Below are positions 44,989 to 56,293 of a stretch of 64,000 nucleotides of DNA, piece after piece. Position numbers and translations under genes: made by a program. The notes under the pieces were generated by a model. It was not told where the DNA came from. It saw only the letters and a program-made list of their open reading frames with translations, and searched no databases. Within the stretch, counting starts at the first letter, position 1. Each line of letters begins with the position of its first letter. The stretch comes from an uncultured Eubacterium sp. (lineage in GTDB: Bacteria; Bacillota; Clostridia; Lachnospirales; Lachnospiraceae): the NCBI GenBank assembly GCA_945946665.1, contig CAMEWO010000002.1, positions 1-64,000 on the forward strand. The letters are read 5' to 3'.

Positions 44989-47106
44989 TTATTTAGCCTT
45001 TGAAGCAATAACCTTATCCTGAACTGACTTAGGAGCCTGCTCATACTTATCAAAGAACATTGAGTAGTTACCACGGCCCTGTGTTCTAGAACGAAGGTCT
45101 GTAGCATATCCGAACATCTCTGCAAGTGGAACGTAAGCCTTAACCATCTTACCACCGCTGATGTCTTCCATACCCTCAATACGTCCTCTACGTGAATTGA
45201 TATCACCGATTACATCACCCATGTATTCCTCAGGCATTGTAACCTCAACCTTCATGATTGGCTCTAATAAAGCTGGATTAGCCTTAGCCATAGCATCCTT
45301 GAATGCCATAGAACCAGCGATATGGAATGCCATTTCTGAAGAATCGACTTCGTGATATGAACCATCGTAAACTACAGCCTTGATACCAAGAACTGGGAAT
45401 CCGGCAAGGATACCAGCCTGTGATGCCTCTTCGATACCTTCGCCAACAGCTGGGATGTATTCCTTAGGAATAGCACCACCAACAACCTCTGACTCGAAGA
45501 TAAACTGCTGCTCACCGTTAGGATCCATTGGCTCGAATCTAACTTTACAGTGACCATACTGACCACGACCACCTGACTGCTTAGCATACTTGCTATCAAC
45601 ATCAACGGCCTTAGTAAAGCACTCTCTGTAAGCAACCTGAGGTGCACCAACGTTAGCCTCAACCTTAAACTCACGAAGAAGTCTGTCTACGATAATATCA
45701 AGATGAAGCTCACCCATACCTGCGATAATTGTCTGACCAGTCTCCTGATCTGTATGAGCACGGAATGTAGGATCCTCTTCAGCAAGCTTTGCTAAAGCCT
45801 CACCCATCTTACCCTGGTCATTCTTAGTCTTTGGCTCAATAGCAAGCTCGATAACTGGCTCTGGGAATTCCATAGACTCAAGGATTACAGGATGCTGCTC
45901 GTCACAGATAGTATCACCAGTAACTGTAAACTTAAGACCTACAGCTGCTGCGATATCTCCTGAGTAAACCTTATCAATTTCTTTTCTGTTGTTAGCATGC
46001 ATCTGAAGGATACGACCAACTCTCTCCTTCTTGTTCTTTGTAGAGTTAAGTACATAAGAACCTGAGTTCAATGTACCTGAGTAAACTCTGAAGAATGCTA
46101 ACTTACCAACGAATGGGTCTGTCATAATCTTGAATGCTAATGCTGAGAATGGCTCGTCATCAGATGACTTAACCTTAACCTCATTACCATCTTCATCAGT
46201 ACCACTGATATCAGGGATATCTGTTGGAGCTGGCATATATTCAACAACAGCATCAAGGAGCTTCTGAACACCCTTATTCTTATATGCAGTACCGCAAAGA
46301 CAAGGAATTGCATCACCTGCAATAGTACCCTTTCTTAAAGCAGCCTTAAGTTCAGGAACAGAAATATCCTCTCCCTCAAGGTACTTCTCCATTAAGTCCT
46401 CATCTAACTCAACGCACTGCTCAACAAGCTTGCTGTGATACTCTTCAGCCTGATCCTTTAAATCTGCAGGAATCTCGCCTACCTGAATATCATCACCCTT
46501 GTCGCCGTTAAATACATATGCTTTCATCTCGAACAAATCTACGATTCCAGCAAATGTATCTTCCTTACCAATAGGAATCTGTACAAGTACAGGATTCTTA
46601 CCAAGCTTAGTAATAAGCTGCTTACATGAACCAAAGAAGTCAGCACCAAGCTTATCCATCTTGTTCATGAATGCCATACGTGGAACATTGTACTTATCAG
46701 CCTGACGCCAAACATTCTCTGACTGAGGTTCAACACCATTCTGGGCATCAAATACACCTACGGCACCATCAAGTACTCTAAGTGAACGCTCAACCTCAAC
46801 TGTGAAATCAACGTGACCAGGAGTATCGATAATGTTGATACGGTATTCTGGCTGTGTCTTATCTGGCTTACCTTCTATTTCAGGTGTCCAATGACATGTT
46901 GTAGCAGCTGAAGTAATTGTGATACCTCTCTCCTGCTCCTGGGCCATCCAGTCCATGGTAGCAGTACCTTCATGAGTATCACCGATCTTGTGATTAACAC
47001 CAGTATAATAAAGAATACGCTCTGTTAATGTTGTCTTACCAGCATCAATGTGAGCCATAATACCAATATTTCTGGTTCTCTCCAATGGATATTCTCTTCC
47101 AGCCAT
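44989..47106 (-). CDS. fusA: Elongation factor G
   Basis: EF-G drives translocation and ribosome recycling with RRF. G1 is AHIDAGKTT, switch 2 [28 protein letters not shown] and G4 [10 protein letters not shown]. Domain IV-V signatures [20 protein letters not shown] and [26 protein letters not shown] are present. The 705 aa length is normal with a short internal expansion. It follows rpsG by 21 bases. Confidence 0.98.
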   Translation of the reverse strand: MAGREYPLERTRNIGIMAHIDAGKTTLTERILYYTGVNHKIGDTHEGTATMDWMAQEQERGITITSAATTCHWTPEIEGKPDKTQPEYRINIIDTPGHVDFTVEVERSLRVLDGAVGVFDAQNGVEPQSENVWRQADKYNVPRMAFMNKMDKLGADFFGSCKQLITKLGKNPVLVQIPIGKEDTFAGIVDLFEMKAYVFNGDKGDDIQVGEIPADLKDQAEEYHSKLVEQCVELDEDLMEKYLEGEDISVPELKAALRKGTIAGDAIPCLCGTAYKNKGVQKLLDAVVEYMPAPTDIPDISGTDEDGNEVKVKSSDDEPFSALAFKIMTDPFVGKLAFFRVYSGTLNSGSYVLNSTKNKKERVGRILQMHANNRKEIDKVYSGDIAAAVGLKFTVTGDTICDEQHPVILESMEFPEPVIELAIEPKTKNDQGKMGEALAKLAEEDPTFRAHTDQETGQTIIAGMGELHLDIIVDRLLREFKVEANVGAPQVAYRECFTKAVDVDSKYAKQSGGRGQYGHCKVRFEPMDPNGEQQFIFESEVVGGAIPKEYIPAVGEGIEEASQAGILAGFPVLGIKAVVYDGSYHEVDSSEMAFHIAGSMAFKDAMAKANPALLEPIMKVEVTMPEEYMGDVIGDINSRRGRIEGMEDISGGKMVKAYVPLAEMFGYATDLRSRTQGRGNYSMFFDKYEQAPKSVQDKVIASKAK

Positions 47107-47127
47107 CGGTAATTCCTCCTATAATTA

Positions 47128-47598
47128 TTAGAATCTGTAATGTGCGAAAGCCTTATTAGCTTCTGCCATCTTATGCATATCTTCTTTCTTCTTTACTGAT
47201 GCGCCTGTGTTGTTAGCTGCATCCATAATTTCATTAGCGAGTCTTTCTTCCATAGTCTTCTCGCCTCTTGCACGAGAGTATGCAGTAATCCAACGAAGAG
47301 CTAAAGCCTGTCTTCTGTCTGGCTTAACCTCGATAGGTACCTGATATGTGGCACCACCGATACGTCTAGCCTTAACCTCAAGAACTGGCATGATATTGTT
47401 CATAGCTTCCTCAAAAACCTCAAGCGCTGGCTTATCAGTCTTCTCAGCAACTCTGTCAAATGCTCCGTATACAATCTTCTGTGCTACTCCTCTCTTACCA
47501 TCAAGCATAATGTTGTTGATAAGCTTAGTAACCACCTTGTTATTGTAAATAGGATCTGCTAATACATCTCTTTTCTGAGTATGTCCTTTACGTGGCAC
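47128..47598 (-). CDS. rpsG: 30S ribosomal protein S7
   Basis: S7 (uS7) organises the 16S 3' domain and touches the E site. Sequence [46 protein letters not shown] and [24 protein letters not shown] are typical. Length is 156 aa. It is separated from rpsL by 209 bases, longer than usual; in E. coli this gap is the S7 repression site, and the same is possible here. Confidence 0.98.
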   Translation of the reverse strand: MPRKGHTQKRDVLADPIYNNKVVTKLINNIMLDGKRGVAQKIVYGAFDRVAEKTDKPALEVFEEAMNNIMPVLEVKARRIGGATYQVPIEVKPDRRQALALRWITAYSRARGEKTMEERLANEIMDAANNTGASVKKKEDMHKMAEANKAFAHYRF

Positions 47599-47807
47599 GG
47601 TTCTTCCCTCCTTAATAATTTCATTAAATCATCGGTACTCACAAATATCTTACCTTTTTCCACTGCGGGATAATCGGCTGTGTTCGTGCTTAAAGTTTAT
47701 ATTAAACCTGCAACCTTGGTATTAATCCAACTCCGCACTATTATTTTATAAATGTGAATAAAAAATCTATATACTGATTAAAAATGTCAGATCCCAAGTA
47801 AATTTAA
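47599..47807 (-). promoter_or_regulatory. rpsL-rpsG intergenic leader
   Basis: 209 untranslated bases inside the str operon. It includes GTGCGGAGTTGGATTAATACC, the 11-mer GGTTTAATATA shared with the rplC leader, and GCCGATTATCCCGCAGTGG. No clean terminator or consensus promoter is seen. The S7 feedback site is the obvious inference from E. coli; the fold was not recognised. Confidence 0.4.
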
Positions 47808-48227
47808 TTACTTAGCATCCTTTGGTCTCTTAGCACCGTACTTAGAACGGGCCTGTCTTCTCTTAGCAACACCTGCTGTATCAAGTGTACCTCTAATGAT
47901 ATGATATCTTGTACCTGGTAAGTCCTTTACTCTACCACCTCTTATAAGAACAACACTGTGCTCCTGAAGATTGTGGCCCTCACCTGGAATGTAAGATGTA
48001 ACCTCAATACCATTTGAAAGACGAACTCTGGCAATCTTTCTAAGAGCTGAGTTAGGCTTCTTAGGAGTTGCTGTCTTAACAGCTGTACATACACCTCTCT
48101 TCTGTGGAGCAGAGATATCTGTAGCCTTCTTCTGAAGAGAATTGTAACCCTTCTGAAGAGCTGGTGCTGTAGACTTCTTTACAGTTGACTTTCTACCCTG
48201 TCTTACTAACTGGTTAAATGTAGGCAT
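47808..48227 (-). CDS. rpsL: 30S ribosomal protein S12
   Basis: S12 (uS12) at the decoding centre. [35 protein letters not shown] and the [32 protein letters not shown] loop are intact; the lysines of the streptomycin region ([14 protein letters not shown]) are the susceptible type. It is 139 aa from the ATG at 48225-48227, with GGGAGG upstream; the track start 14 codons earlier is rejected. First gene of the str operon with a consensus promoter. Confidence 0.98.
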   Translation of the reverse strand: MPTFNQLVRQGRKSTVKKSTAPALQKGYNSLQKKATDISAPQKRGVCTAVKTATPKKPNSALRKIARVRLSNGIEVTSYIPGEGHNLQEHSVVLIRGGRVKDLPGTRYHIIRGTLDTAGVAKRRQARSKYGAKRPKDAK

Positions 48228-48332
48228 TCTTTTTTCACCTCCCGGAATTAGATTATATATGGGTTGCACGTTCAGTAATTCTGAACCTTTGCGTTAAATA
48301 AGCGGACATACTATGCCCGCCTATTAACACGC
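48228..48332 (-). promoter_or_regulatory. rpsL leader hairpin region
   Basis: After the promoter, GGCGGGCAT and ATGTCCGC, flanked by GTTAATA/TATTTAAC, form a long imperfect stem just behind the transcription start, followed by GTTCAG-AATTA-CTGAAC, a perfect 6-bp hairpin. A structured str-operon leader of about 105 bases; the ligand, if any, is unknown. Confidence 0.5.
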
Positions 48333-48338
48333 TTATTC

Positions 48339-48367
48339 ATTATATCTACTGCAAAATCACATGTCAA
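48339..48367 (-). promoter_or_regulatory. str operon promoter
   Basis: TTGACA, a 17-bp spacer and TATAAT on the minus strand, exact consensus in both boxes, about 110 bases before rpsL. Confidence 0.92.
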
Positions 48368-48450
48368 GCAGATAATTTAATTTTTTAATTATTCAGTTCA
48401 AAAAATTTGAAAATTTTTTCTATCTGCTTTTGATATAGATTCATATCTCG

Positions 48451-49320
48451 TCATTCTCCAATAATATTCATTACGTATGACTTAACAGTTAGAATATTTA
48501 AAGGAGAATTCATTGTTTCATATGTAATTATCACATCCTTGCCTGGGAATAAACCATTCTCAATATATAAGTTAATTTTATTCATATGATTATTGACATA
48601 ACCAGGATCATCCATTCTTCCAGCATGTTCCCAAAAGGTAACTTTGCCTGTATTAACATTTAAAATTGTAAAGTCAGGGTGTATTACTTGAATTCGCCCA
48701 TCCCTCCCAAGTTCTAATGGGCGCTCATATTTATACTTTATACAATTATCATATTTATCTAACAGATTTGCAATGATTAATTCAGACTTAGAACGAACAT
48801 ATTCTCCCCTATTTGTTTCGAATATCATGTTTTCCTTATGATTTTGATATGTTTCGTATTCCTCATTTTCCCATTGTCTTATTATTTCTTTTATACTTGT
48901 TCTTACAGGACATATCATCTGTTTCCTGGCATCTATCATAGAATCATACACATCATCAACTATATTTTCATTATATGTGTTATAGAATATCTCTAATGAA
49001 TGCAGTTCTTTTTCTAACAATGGTTTAACCTTTTCATAATATGCTTTTTGTGCAAGTGCATTTGCAATATTTTCGTTATCTCTTTTTATGTATTCTTTTA
49101 TATATTTTCCATCTTTTTTTATTTGATGATAGTAATATGTCTTTTCCTGTCGCTTCTGAATTTTTAAACTTCCTTCTGGAGCATGTATTAGTTCATTTTC
49201 TATTGTCCCTAATACCTTTTTTAATTCTATTATTCTTTCTTGAACCCTCTTCTTTATGGCTACCCCTCCTATTCTCCCCAAAATCATATTTATATATGCT
49301 TTGGTCCCACATATTTTCAC
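48451..49320 (-). CDS. Orphan PD-(D/E)XK nuclease-like protein
   Basis: A gene of unknown function. The C-terminal half has the spacing of a PD-(D/E)XK nuclease fold: VRSKSELIIANLL (Glu about 180), YKYERPLEL, IHPDFTIL (Asp about 216), then FWEHAG (Glu about 231) and a later Lys near 248. The N-terminal about 130 residues look helical (ERIIELKKVLGTIENELIHAPEGSLKI). The start is unclear: the track GTG and the ATG at codon 12 lack an SD, while a strong AGGAGGGG lies 6-7 bases before an ATA codon (49255-49257) that would give KKRVQERI. It lies between ppdK and rpsL, with tandem hairpin units upstream. Confidence 0.65.
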   Translation of the reverse strand: MKICGTKAYINMILGRIGGVAIKKRVQERIIELKKVLGTIENELIHAPEGSLKIQKRQEKTYYYHQIKKDGKYIKEYIKRDNENIANALAQKAYYEKVKPLLEKELHSLEIFYNTYNENIVDDVYDSMIDARKQMICPVRTSIKEIIRQWENEEYETYQNHKENMIFETNRGEYVRSKSELIIANLLDKYDNCIKYKYERPLELGRDGRIQVIHPDFTILNVNTGKVTFWEHAGRMDDPGYVNNHMNKINLYIENGLFPGKDVIITYETMNSPLNILTVKSYVMNIIGE

Positions 49321-49337
49321 TTTAATTTTTCTATTTC

Positions 49338-49610
49338 AGTCCAAAACCAATTATTTTATCTTATTGGGCATATACTTTTATTCTTACTATCTGCCCAAAT
49401 TTAAAGCACACTGTGTAATGGTCAGATAAAAACTTTTTTCTTCTCTGCCCATTAATATGATTATTTTGTTTTTGGGCACATTATTTTGATTAATTTCATT
49501 TGTATCTCTGTCCAAAATGATAGATTTTCCATATATGGGCATATTCAAACTGATTTAACATGGATATTTATCTGCCCAATGCATAAAAAATGCTTCTTAA
49601 GGCAGAAATT
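49338..49610. repeat. Five degenerate tandem hairpin units (53-64 bp period)
   Basis: In the 365-base gap between ppdK and the nuclease-like gene, units start with CAGTCCAAAA (49338), CTGCCCAAAT (49391), CTGCCCATTA (49446), CTGTCCAAAA (49508) and CTGCCCAATG (49572). Three contain TGGGCA[TC]AT about 25 bases later, which pairs with the opening TGYCCA; the last pairs TCTGCC with GGCAGA. The gap is AT-rich otherwise and encodes no protein. The units lie on the transcript side upstream of the nuclease-like gene. Confidence 0.6.
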
Positions 49611-49639
49611 AGATAATAGATACTTTTTAGATATATCAA

Positions 49640-49658
49640 CCCCGCCAAAACAGCGGGG
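49640..49658 (-). terminator. ppdK terminator
   Basis: CCCCGC-TGTTTTG-GCGGGG, followed by TTGATAT on the minus strand, 28 bases after the ppdK stop. The T-run is weak but the position and GC-rich stem fit. Confidence 0.65.
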
Positions 49659-49685
49659 CTGATTTAAGAAAATTAACAGATATGA

Positions 49686-52316
49686 TTATTTGTTGTTAAT
49701 AGCTGCCTGTGCTGCTGCCAGTCTTGCAATAGGAACTCTGAATGGAGAGCAGCTTACATAATTAAGGCCATTCTTGTGGCAGAATTCAATTGAACTTGGG
49801 TCTCCACCATGCTCACCACAGATACCACACTTAAGTTCAGGTCTTGTTCCTCTTCCCTTTTCAACAGCCATCTGAACAAGCTGGCCAACACCAGTCTGGT
49901 CAAGTCTTGCAAATGGGTCAGACTCATAAATCTTAGCCTTATAGTATGAGTCAAGGAACTTACCAGCATCATCTCTTGAGAAGCCAAATGTCATCTGGGT
50001 AAGGTCATTAGTACCAAATGAGAAGAACTCAGCTTCCTTTGCAATCTGGTCTGCTGTAAGGGCAGCTCTTGGAATCTCAATCATAGTACCAATCTTGTAC
50101 TGAATATCAGAGCCCTTCTCCGCCTTAACCTTCTCTGCAGTCTCAACAACCACATCCTTAACATACTTTAATTCCTTAACCTCTCCAACAAGAGGAATCA
50201 TAATCTCTGGAACAATTGTATAGCCCTTTTCTGCGCTTACTTCAATTGCAGCTTCCATAACTGCTCTGGTCTGCATTCTTGCAATCTCTGGATAAGTTAC
50301 GCACAGACGGCATCCTCTGTGACCCATCATAGGGTTAAATTCATGAAGAGCATCACATTTTGCCTTGACTTCCTCAACTGTAAGTCCCATATCTTCAGCA
50401 AGAGCCTTAATATCCTCCTCATCAGTAGGAACGAATTCATGAAGAGGTGGATCAAGATATCTTACAGTCATTGGTCTGCCTTCAAGAGCCTCGTACATAG
50501 CCTTGAAATCAGCCTTCTGGAACTCACCGATAGCCTTCAGTGCCTCTTCTCTTTGTTCAACAGTATCAGAAAGAATCATTCTTCTGAACTTAGGAATTCT
50601 GTCCTCACCGAAGAACATATGCTCAGTTCTGCAAAGTCCTATTCCCTCAGCTCCAAGTTCAACAGCCTTTCTTGTATCCGCTGGTGTATCGGCATTAGTT
50701 CTTACACCAAGCTTTCTGTACTTATCAGCAAGAGCCATGATTCTACCAAAGTCTCCGCCAATCTCAGGCTCTCTTGTTGCCACATCGCCCTTATAAATCT
50801 TACCTGTAGTACCATCAAGAGAAATGTAATCTCCCTCGTGGAATGTATATCCACCAAGTTCAAACCACTTAGCTTCCTCATCAATCTTAATCTCACCGCA
50901 TCCTGATACGCAGCATGTTCCCATACCTCTTGCAACAACCGCTGCATGAGATGTCATACCACCTCTTACAGTAAGGATACCCTGGGCAGCTTTCATACCT
51001 TCAATATCCTCTGGTGATGTCTCAAGTCTTACAAGAATAACTCTCTCATTCTTGCCGCCCTTTCCTAATGCCTTTGCATCCTCAGCAGTGAAGCATACCT
51101 TTCCTGCTGCTGCACCAGGAGAAGCAGGAAGAGCCTTTCCGATAACCTCTCCATCTGCTAATGCCTTAGGGTCAAATATTGGGTGGAGAACCTGGTCAAG
51201 AGATTTTGCTTCAATTCTAAGAACAGCCTCTTCCTCAGAAATCTGTCCCTCATCCATCAGGTCACATGCAATCTTCAATGCTGCATGAGCTGTTCTCTTA
51301 CCATTTCTTGTCTGAAGGAAATAGAGCTTTCCTTCCTCAATCGTAAACTCCATATCCTGCATATCATGGAAATGATTTTCCAGCTTCATAGCCAGTTCCA
51401 TAAATTCCTTATAGCACTCTGGCAGATCCTTCTCAAGCTGTGATATAGGCTGTGGAGTTCTTACACCTGCAACAACATCCTCGCCCTGGGCATTAATAAG
51501 ATATTCACCATATATACCCTTCTCACCTGTTGATGGATTTCTTGTAAATGCAACACCTGTACCAGATGTGTTACCTTTGTTACCAAATACCATTGTCTGT
51601 ACATTTACAGCTGTTCCCCAGTCACCAGGAATATCATTATCTCTTCTATATACAATAGCTCTTGGATTATCCCATGATCTGAATACAGCCTTAACAGCAC
51701 CCATCAGCTGTTCTCTTGGGTCCTGTGGGAACTCCTCACCATTCATAGCTTCTTTATATACCTGCTTAAATTTATTTGCTAATTCCTTAAGGTCATCAGC
51801 ATCCAGCTCTGTGTCGTATTTAACCCCTTTCTTCTCCTTCATCTCATCGATTATCTTCTCGAAGAAAGACTTAGGAACTTCCATAACTACGTCAGAATAC
51901 ATCTGGATAAACCTTCTGTATGAATCATATGCAAATCTTGGATTACCAGTCTTCTTTGCAAAGCCTTCAACAGCAATATCATTAAGACCAAGATTCAGAA
52001 TAGTATCCATCATACCAGGCATTGATGCTCTGGCTCCCGATCTTACAGATACTAACAGAGGATCTTCATTATCTCCAAACTTCTTGTTATTAACTTCCTC
52101 AAGCCACTTTAATGCTTCAAAAATCTGGTCCTTAATCTCGTCAGAAATCTGCTTCCCCTTGGCATAATAGTCTGTACATGCTTCTGTTGTAACTGTAAAT
52201 CCCTGTGGAATAGGCATTCCCAAGCCAGTCATCTCAGCCAGATTACATCCCTTACCGCCTAACAGATTTCTCATTGAGGCATTGCCTTCTTTAAATAAAT
52301 AAACCCATTTTGCCAT
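49686..52316 (-). CDS. ppdK: Pyruvate, phosphate dikinase
   Basis: Interconverts pyruvate + ATP + Pi and PEP + AMP + PPi; in Clostridia it often works in glycolysis or PEP regeneration. The N-terminal ATP-grasp part starts KWVYLFKEGNASMRNLLGGKGCNLAEM. The phospho-carrier His is in GGMTSHAAVVARGMGTCCVSG (about residue 457), and the PEP domain ends with the catalytic Cys in KCGICGEHGGDP. Length 876 aa is normal. It has no clear consensus promoter in the region read and follows the rpoC terminator. Its insertion between rpoC and rpsL is unusual. Confidence 0.98.
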   Translation of the reverse strand: MAKWVYLFKEGNASMRNLLGGKGCNLAEMTGLGMPIPQGFTVTTEACTDYYAKGKQISDEIKDQIFEALKWLEEVNNKKFGDNEDPLLVSVRSGARASMPGMMDTILNLGLNDIAVEGFAKKTGNPRFAYDSYRRFIQMYSDVVMEVPKSFFEKIIDEMKEKKGVKYDTELDADDLKELANKFKQVYKEAMNGEEFPQDPREQLMGAVKAVFRSWDNPRAIVYRRDNDIPGDWGTAVNVQTMVFGNKGNTSGTGVAFTRNPSTGEKGIYGEYLINAQGEDVVAGVRTPQPISQLEKDLPECYKEFMELAMKLENHFHDMQDMEFTIEEGKLYFLQTRNGKRTAHAALKIACDLMDEGQISEEEAVLRIEAKSLDQVLHPIFDPKALADGEVIGKALPASPGAAAGKVCFTAEDAKALGKGGKNERVILVRLETSPEDIEGMKAAQGILTVRGGMTSHAAVVARGMGTCCVSGCGEIKIDEEAKWFELGGYTFHEGDYISLDGTTGKIYKGDVATREPEIGGDFGRIMALADKYRKLGVRTNADTPADTRKAVELGAEGIGLCRTEHMFFGEDRIPKFRRMILSDTVEQREEALKAIGEFQKADFKAMYEALEGRPMTVRYLDPPLHEFVPTDEEDIKALAEDMGLTVEEVKAKCDALHEFNPMMGHRGCRLCVTYPEIARMQTRAVMEAAIEVSAEKGYTIVPEIMIPLVGEVKELKYVKDVVVETAEKVKAEKGSDIQYKIGTMIEIPRAALTADQIAKEAEFFSFGTNDLTQMTFGFSRDDAGKFLDSYYKAKIYESDPFARLDQTGVGQLVQMAVEKGRGTRPELKCGICGEHGGDPSSIEFCHKNGLNYVSCSPFRVPIARLAAAQAAINNK

Positions 52317-52497
52317 ACTTCTTCTCCTTCTTAAATATAATTTATTATTCTCTCCGATATTGTTAATATTATAACAGTTTTTTCCACATGTCCATACAAA
52401 TATTTAAAAAAATATGTAAATTATTATACTTCTTTTTTGTGCATTTTATTCTTAATCGAGTAGAATGACCCCTATTCCCTTGCCATGCTTCTGCTAC

Positions 52498-52563
52498 AAA
52501 AAGGACTGCCCCAATAAGCAGTGCAGATAATCTGCGCATAATTGCTTATTGAGACAGCCCTTT
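52498..52563 (-). terminator. rpoC terminator
   Basis: AAAGG.CTGtCtCAATAAGCA pairs with TGCTTATTGgGgCAG.CCTTT around an inner GCAGA-TTA-TCTGC hairpin, then TTTTTG. Long, slightly imperfect stem, 39 bases beyond rpoC. Confidence 0.85.
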
Positions 52564-52601
52564 CACACTGTCATTCTATATTTTTCACAGAAAGAGATGC
52601 A

Positions 52602-55600
52602 TTACTCTGTAATGCTGATAACATCATCATCCTGGATTGTCTCAGCTTCTGCTGCTGATTCAGCATCTGCTTCAGCTTCACCATTCTGATCCTGTACTTC
52701 TGCTTCTTCTGGCTCTTCAACATACTCAATGCCTGTATCAAGCTCAACATCAGCATATCTCTTCATACCAGTACCTGCAGGAATCAGCTTACCAATAATA
52801 ACGTTCTCTTTAAGACCGATAAGTGGATCAATCTTTCCGTTAATAGCTGCATCTGTAAGAACCTTTGTAGTCTCCTGGAATGATGCTGCTGACATAAATG
52901 AGTTAGTTGCCAAAGACGCCTTGGTAATACCAAGAATAATAGGAGTTCCTGTTGCAGGGGTCTTACCTTCCTCAACAAGCTTCTCATTAGCCTCAGTAAA
53001 GTCAATTGTATCAACCTGTGAACCAGGAAGGAAGCTTGAATCTCCTGGCTCATCAACAATAATCTTCTTAAGCATCTGACGAACAATCAGCTCAATATGC
53101 TTATCATTGATTTCAACACCCTGGATTCTATAAACCTTCTGAACCTCTCTGATCATGTAATCCTGAACTGCACGAACACCTAAGATTCTGACAATATCGT
53201 GTGGATTTTCTGAACCCTCTGTGATTTCCTCACCCTTCTCAACGATCTGTCCTTCCTGAACCTTAACTCTTGTATCTCTTGATACAGGATATGCCTTAGA
53301 ATTACCTTCAGAATCAGTAATTACAATATCAGTCTTCTTCTCTGTCTTTGCAAAGCTTACCTCTCCGCCAAATTCAGCTAAAACAGCAAGTGTCTTAGGT
53401 TTTCTTGCCTCGAAAAGCTCCTCAACTCTAGGAAGACCCTGAGTAATATTATCACCGGCAACACCACCAGTATGGAAAGTTCTCATAGTAAGCTGTGTAC
53501 CAGGCTCACCAATTGACTGGGCAGCGATAATACCAACAGCTTCACCAACCTGAACTGTCTGACCAGTTGCAAGGTTAGAACCATAACATTTTGCGCAGAC
53601 ACCAATGTGTGAACGGCATGTAAGAATTGTTCTAATCTTAATCTCTTCCTTACCTGTAGCTACAATAGCTTCAGCTCTCTTAGGAGTAACAAGTGTGTTA
53701 GCCTTTGCAACCACATTACCGTCATTGTCCACAACATCTTCAGCAAGATATCTTCCTGTAATACGTTCCTTTAATGACTCCAGCACATCAGCCTTAGCAT
53801 CGCTGTCAGCTGTTGCCTTCTCATTAACAAACTCATATACATACATACCTGGAATTGACTTTCCAACGCTACAGTCATTCTCTCTGATAACAAGATCCTG
53901 AGAAACATCAACAAGTCGTCTTGTAAGATAACCTGAATCGGCTGTTCTAAGGGCTGTATCTGAAAGACCCTTACGGGCACCATGAGCTGAAATGAAGTAT
54001 TCCAGAACATCAAGACCCTCACGGAAGTTAGACTTAATTGGAAGCTCAATAGTATGTCCTGATGTATCTGCCATCAGACCACGCATACCAGCCAGCTGCT
54101 TAATCTGCTGGTTAGAACCACGGGCACCTGAGTCAGCCATCATGAAGATATTGTTATATTTATCAAGACCTGCAAGAAGGGCATCCTTTAACTTCTCATC
54201 TGTCTCCTGCCATACCTTGATAACATTCTTATATCTTTCTTCATCAGTTGAACGACCTCTGTTGTAGTTCTGTGCAATCTGTTCAACCTTCTTTTCTGCG
54301 TTGGCAATAAGTTCCTTCTTGATTGGTGGCACAGTCATCTCTGAAATAGAAACTGTCATGGCAGCTCTTGTAGAGTACTTGTAACCTGTAGCCTTAATAT
54401 CATCAAGAACCTCAGCTGTCTTAGTTGTACCATGTGTATTAATAACATGCTGTAAGATATCCTTAAGCTGCTTCTTACCAACATGGAAATCAACTTCAGG
54501 AATCAGCTCATTTCCTGGAATACTTCTGTCAACATATCCTAAATCCTGTGGAAGGATTTCATTAAATATAAATCTTCCTAATGTAGACTCTACATTACCG
54601 CTTATCTCCTGTCCATTTATTGTTTTAGTTACATGGACAAGAATCTTTGCATGAAGTGTAATAATGCCATTCTCATATGCAAGAATTGCCTCATTAAGAT
54701 CCTTGAAGAACTTACCCTCGCCCTTAGCGCCTGGTCTCTCCTGTGTAAGATAGTAGATACCAAGTACCATATCCTGTGAAGGAACTGCTACAGGGCCACC
54801 ATCTGAAGGCTTTAACAGGTTATTAGGTGAAAGTAGCATGAATCTGCACTCAGCCTGGGCTTCAACTGAAAGTGGAAGATGGACAGCCATCTGGTCACCA
54901 TCGAAATCGGCGTTGAACGCTGTACATACAAGTGGATGAAGCTTAATAGCCTTACCTTCAACAAGGATTGGCTCAAATGCCTGAATACCAAGTCTGTGAA
55001 GTGTAGGAGCACGGTTCAGCATAACAGGATGCTCTTTAATAACATCCTCAAGTACATCCCATACATCATTCTCAAGAGCCTCAACGCTCTTCTTAGCCTT
55101 CTTAATATTCTCAGCCTTGCCACGTCTTACCAGTTCTCTCATAACAAATGGCTTGAAAAGCTCTATAGCCATCTCTTTTGGAAGACCACACTGGTAAATC
55201 TTAAGCTCAGGTCCTACTACGATAACTGAACGTCCTGAATAGTCAACACGCTTACCAAGAAGGTTCTGACGGAAACGTCCCTGCTTACCTTTAAGTAAAT
55301 CAGAAAGTGACTTTAACGCTCTGTTACCTGGACCTGTAACAGGACGACCATTTCTACGGCCATTATCAATCAGGGCATCAACAGCCTCCTGAAGCATTCT
55401 CTTCTCATTACGTACAATGATTTCAGGTGCTCCAAGCTCCATCAGTCTTGCAAGACGGTTATTTCTATTGATAATTCTTCTATATAAATCATTAAGGTCA
55501 GATGTAGCAAATCTTCCGCCATCCAGCTGTACCATAGGTCTTAAATCTGGTGGTATAACAGGAACTTCAGTAAGAATCATCCATTCTGGCTTGGTTCCTG

Positions 55601-56276
55601 CATTGATGAATGCCTCCATAACCTCAATTCTCTTGATTAATCTGGCTGCCTTCTGGGAAGTTGTATTGGCAAGCTCTTCTTTAAGCTTTACAACCTCCTC
55701 CTCAAGATTAACATTCTGAAGAAGCTCTAATATAGCCTCTGCACCCATTCCTACGCGGAATGTATCGCCATACTGGTCATAAGCCTCTCTATATTCCTGC
55801 TCAGTCATGACCTTCTTAAATGGAATGTCAGTCTCACCTGGGTCAAGAACAATATAAGCTGCAAAATACAGTACCTTTTCAAGATTCTTAGGTCCAATAT
55901 CAAGGATTAAATCCATTCTGCTTGGAATTCCCTTGAAATACCAGATGTGTGATACAGGAGCTGCAAGGTGAATGTGTCCCATACGGTCTCTACGAACACT
56001 GGCCTTAGTAACCTCAACACCACATTTATCGCAGATAATGCCTTTATCCTTGATTTTCTTGTACTTACCACAGTGGCACTCCCAGTCTTTACTTGGTCCA
56101 AATATTCTTTCGCAGAACAGACCATCTCTTTCTGGCTTCAATGTTCTGTAGTTAATAGTCTCTGGCTTGGTAACCTCACCATGTGACCATTCTAATATAT
56201 TCTCTGGAGAAGCAAGTTTAATCTGAATCTTATCGAACTTCATTGAATTATTTGACTTCTTTGATTCCTCTGCCAT
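52602..56276 (-). CDS. rpoC: RNA polymerase beta' subunit
   Basis: Catalytic subunit of RNA polymerase. The Mg triad is [12 protein letters not shown], the first zinc site [21 protein letters not shown], the second [13 protein letters not shown], and the trigger-loop region [19 protein letters not shown]. Length 1224 aa is typical of Firmicutes. The C-terminal about 35 residues are acidic ([20 protein letters not shown]). It starts 17 bases after rpoB and ends at a terminator. Confidence 0.99.
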   Translation of the reverse strand: MAEESKKSNNSMKFDKIQIKLASPENILEWSHGEVTKPETINYRTLKPERDGLFCERIFGPSKDWECHCGKYKKIKDKGIICDKCGVEVTKASVRRDRMGHIHLAAPVSHIWYFKGIPSRMDLILDIGPKNLEKVLYFAAYIVLDPGETDIPFKKVMTEQEYREAYDQYGDTFRVGMGAEAILELLQNVNLEEEVVKLKEELANTTSQKAARLIKRIEVMEAFINAGTKPEWMILTEVPVIPPDLRPMVQLDGGRFATSDLNDLYRRIINRNNRLARLMELGAPEIIVRNEKRMLQEAVDALIDNGRRNGRPVTGPGNRALKSLSDLLKGKQGRFRQNLLGKRVDYSGRSVIVVGPELKIYQCGLPKEMAIELFKPFVMRELVRRGKAENIKKAKKSVEALENDVWDVLEDVIKEHPVMLNRAPTLHRLGIQAFEPILVEGKAIKLHPLVCTAFNADFDGDQMAVHLPLSVEAQAECRFMLLSPNNLLKPSDGGPVAVPSQDMVLGIYYLTQERPGAKGEGKFFKDLNEAILAYENGIITLHAKILVHVTKTINGQEISGNVESTLGRFIFNEILPQDLGYVDRSIPGNELIPEVDFHVGKKQLKDILQHVINTHGTTKTAEVLDDIKATGYKYSTRAAMTVSISEMTVPPIKKELIANAEKKVEQIAQNYNRGRSTDEERYKNVIKVWQETDEKLKDALLAGLDKYNNIFMMADSGARGSNQQIKQLAGMRGLMADTSGHTIELPIKSNFREGLDVLEYFISAHGARKGLSDTALRTADSGYLTRRLVDVSQDLVIRENDCSVGKSIPGMYVYEFVNEKATADSDAKADVLESLKERITGRYLAEDVVDNDGNVVAKANTLVTPKRAEAIVATGKEEIKIRTILTCRSHIGVCAKCYGSNLATGQTVQVGEAVGIIAAQSIGEPGTQLTMRTFHTGGVAGDNITQGLPRVEELFEARKPKTLAVLAEFGGEVSFAKTEKKTDIVITDSEGNSKAYPVSRDTRVKVQEGQIVEKGEEITEGSENPHDIVRILGVRAVQDYMIREVQKVYRIQGVEINDKHIELIVRQMLKKIIVDEPGDSSFLPGSQVDTIDFTEANEKLVEEGKTPATGTPIILGITKASLATNSFMSAASFQETTKVLTDAAINGKIDPLIGLKENVIIGKLIPAGTGMKRYADVELDTGIEYVEEPEEAEVQDQNGEAEADAESAAEAETIQDDDVISITE

Positions 56277-56293
56277 CTTTCTGCTCCCTTCTT

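Noticed and set aside
47808-48227. Streptomycin resistance in S12 or rifampicin resistance in RpoB
   Set aside because: Both target regions read as the normal susceptible sequences.
49338-49610. CRISPR array
   Set aside because: The units are degenerate, vary from 53 to 64 bp, and lack uniform repeats with unique spacers or any cas gene.
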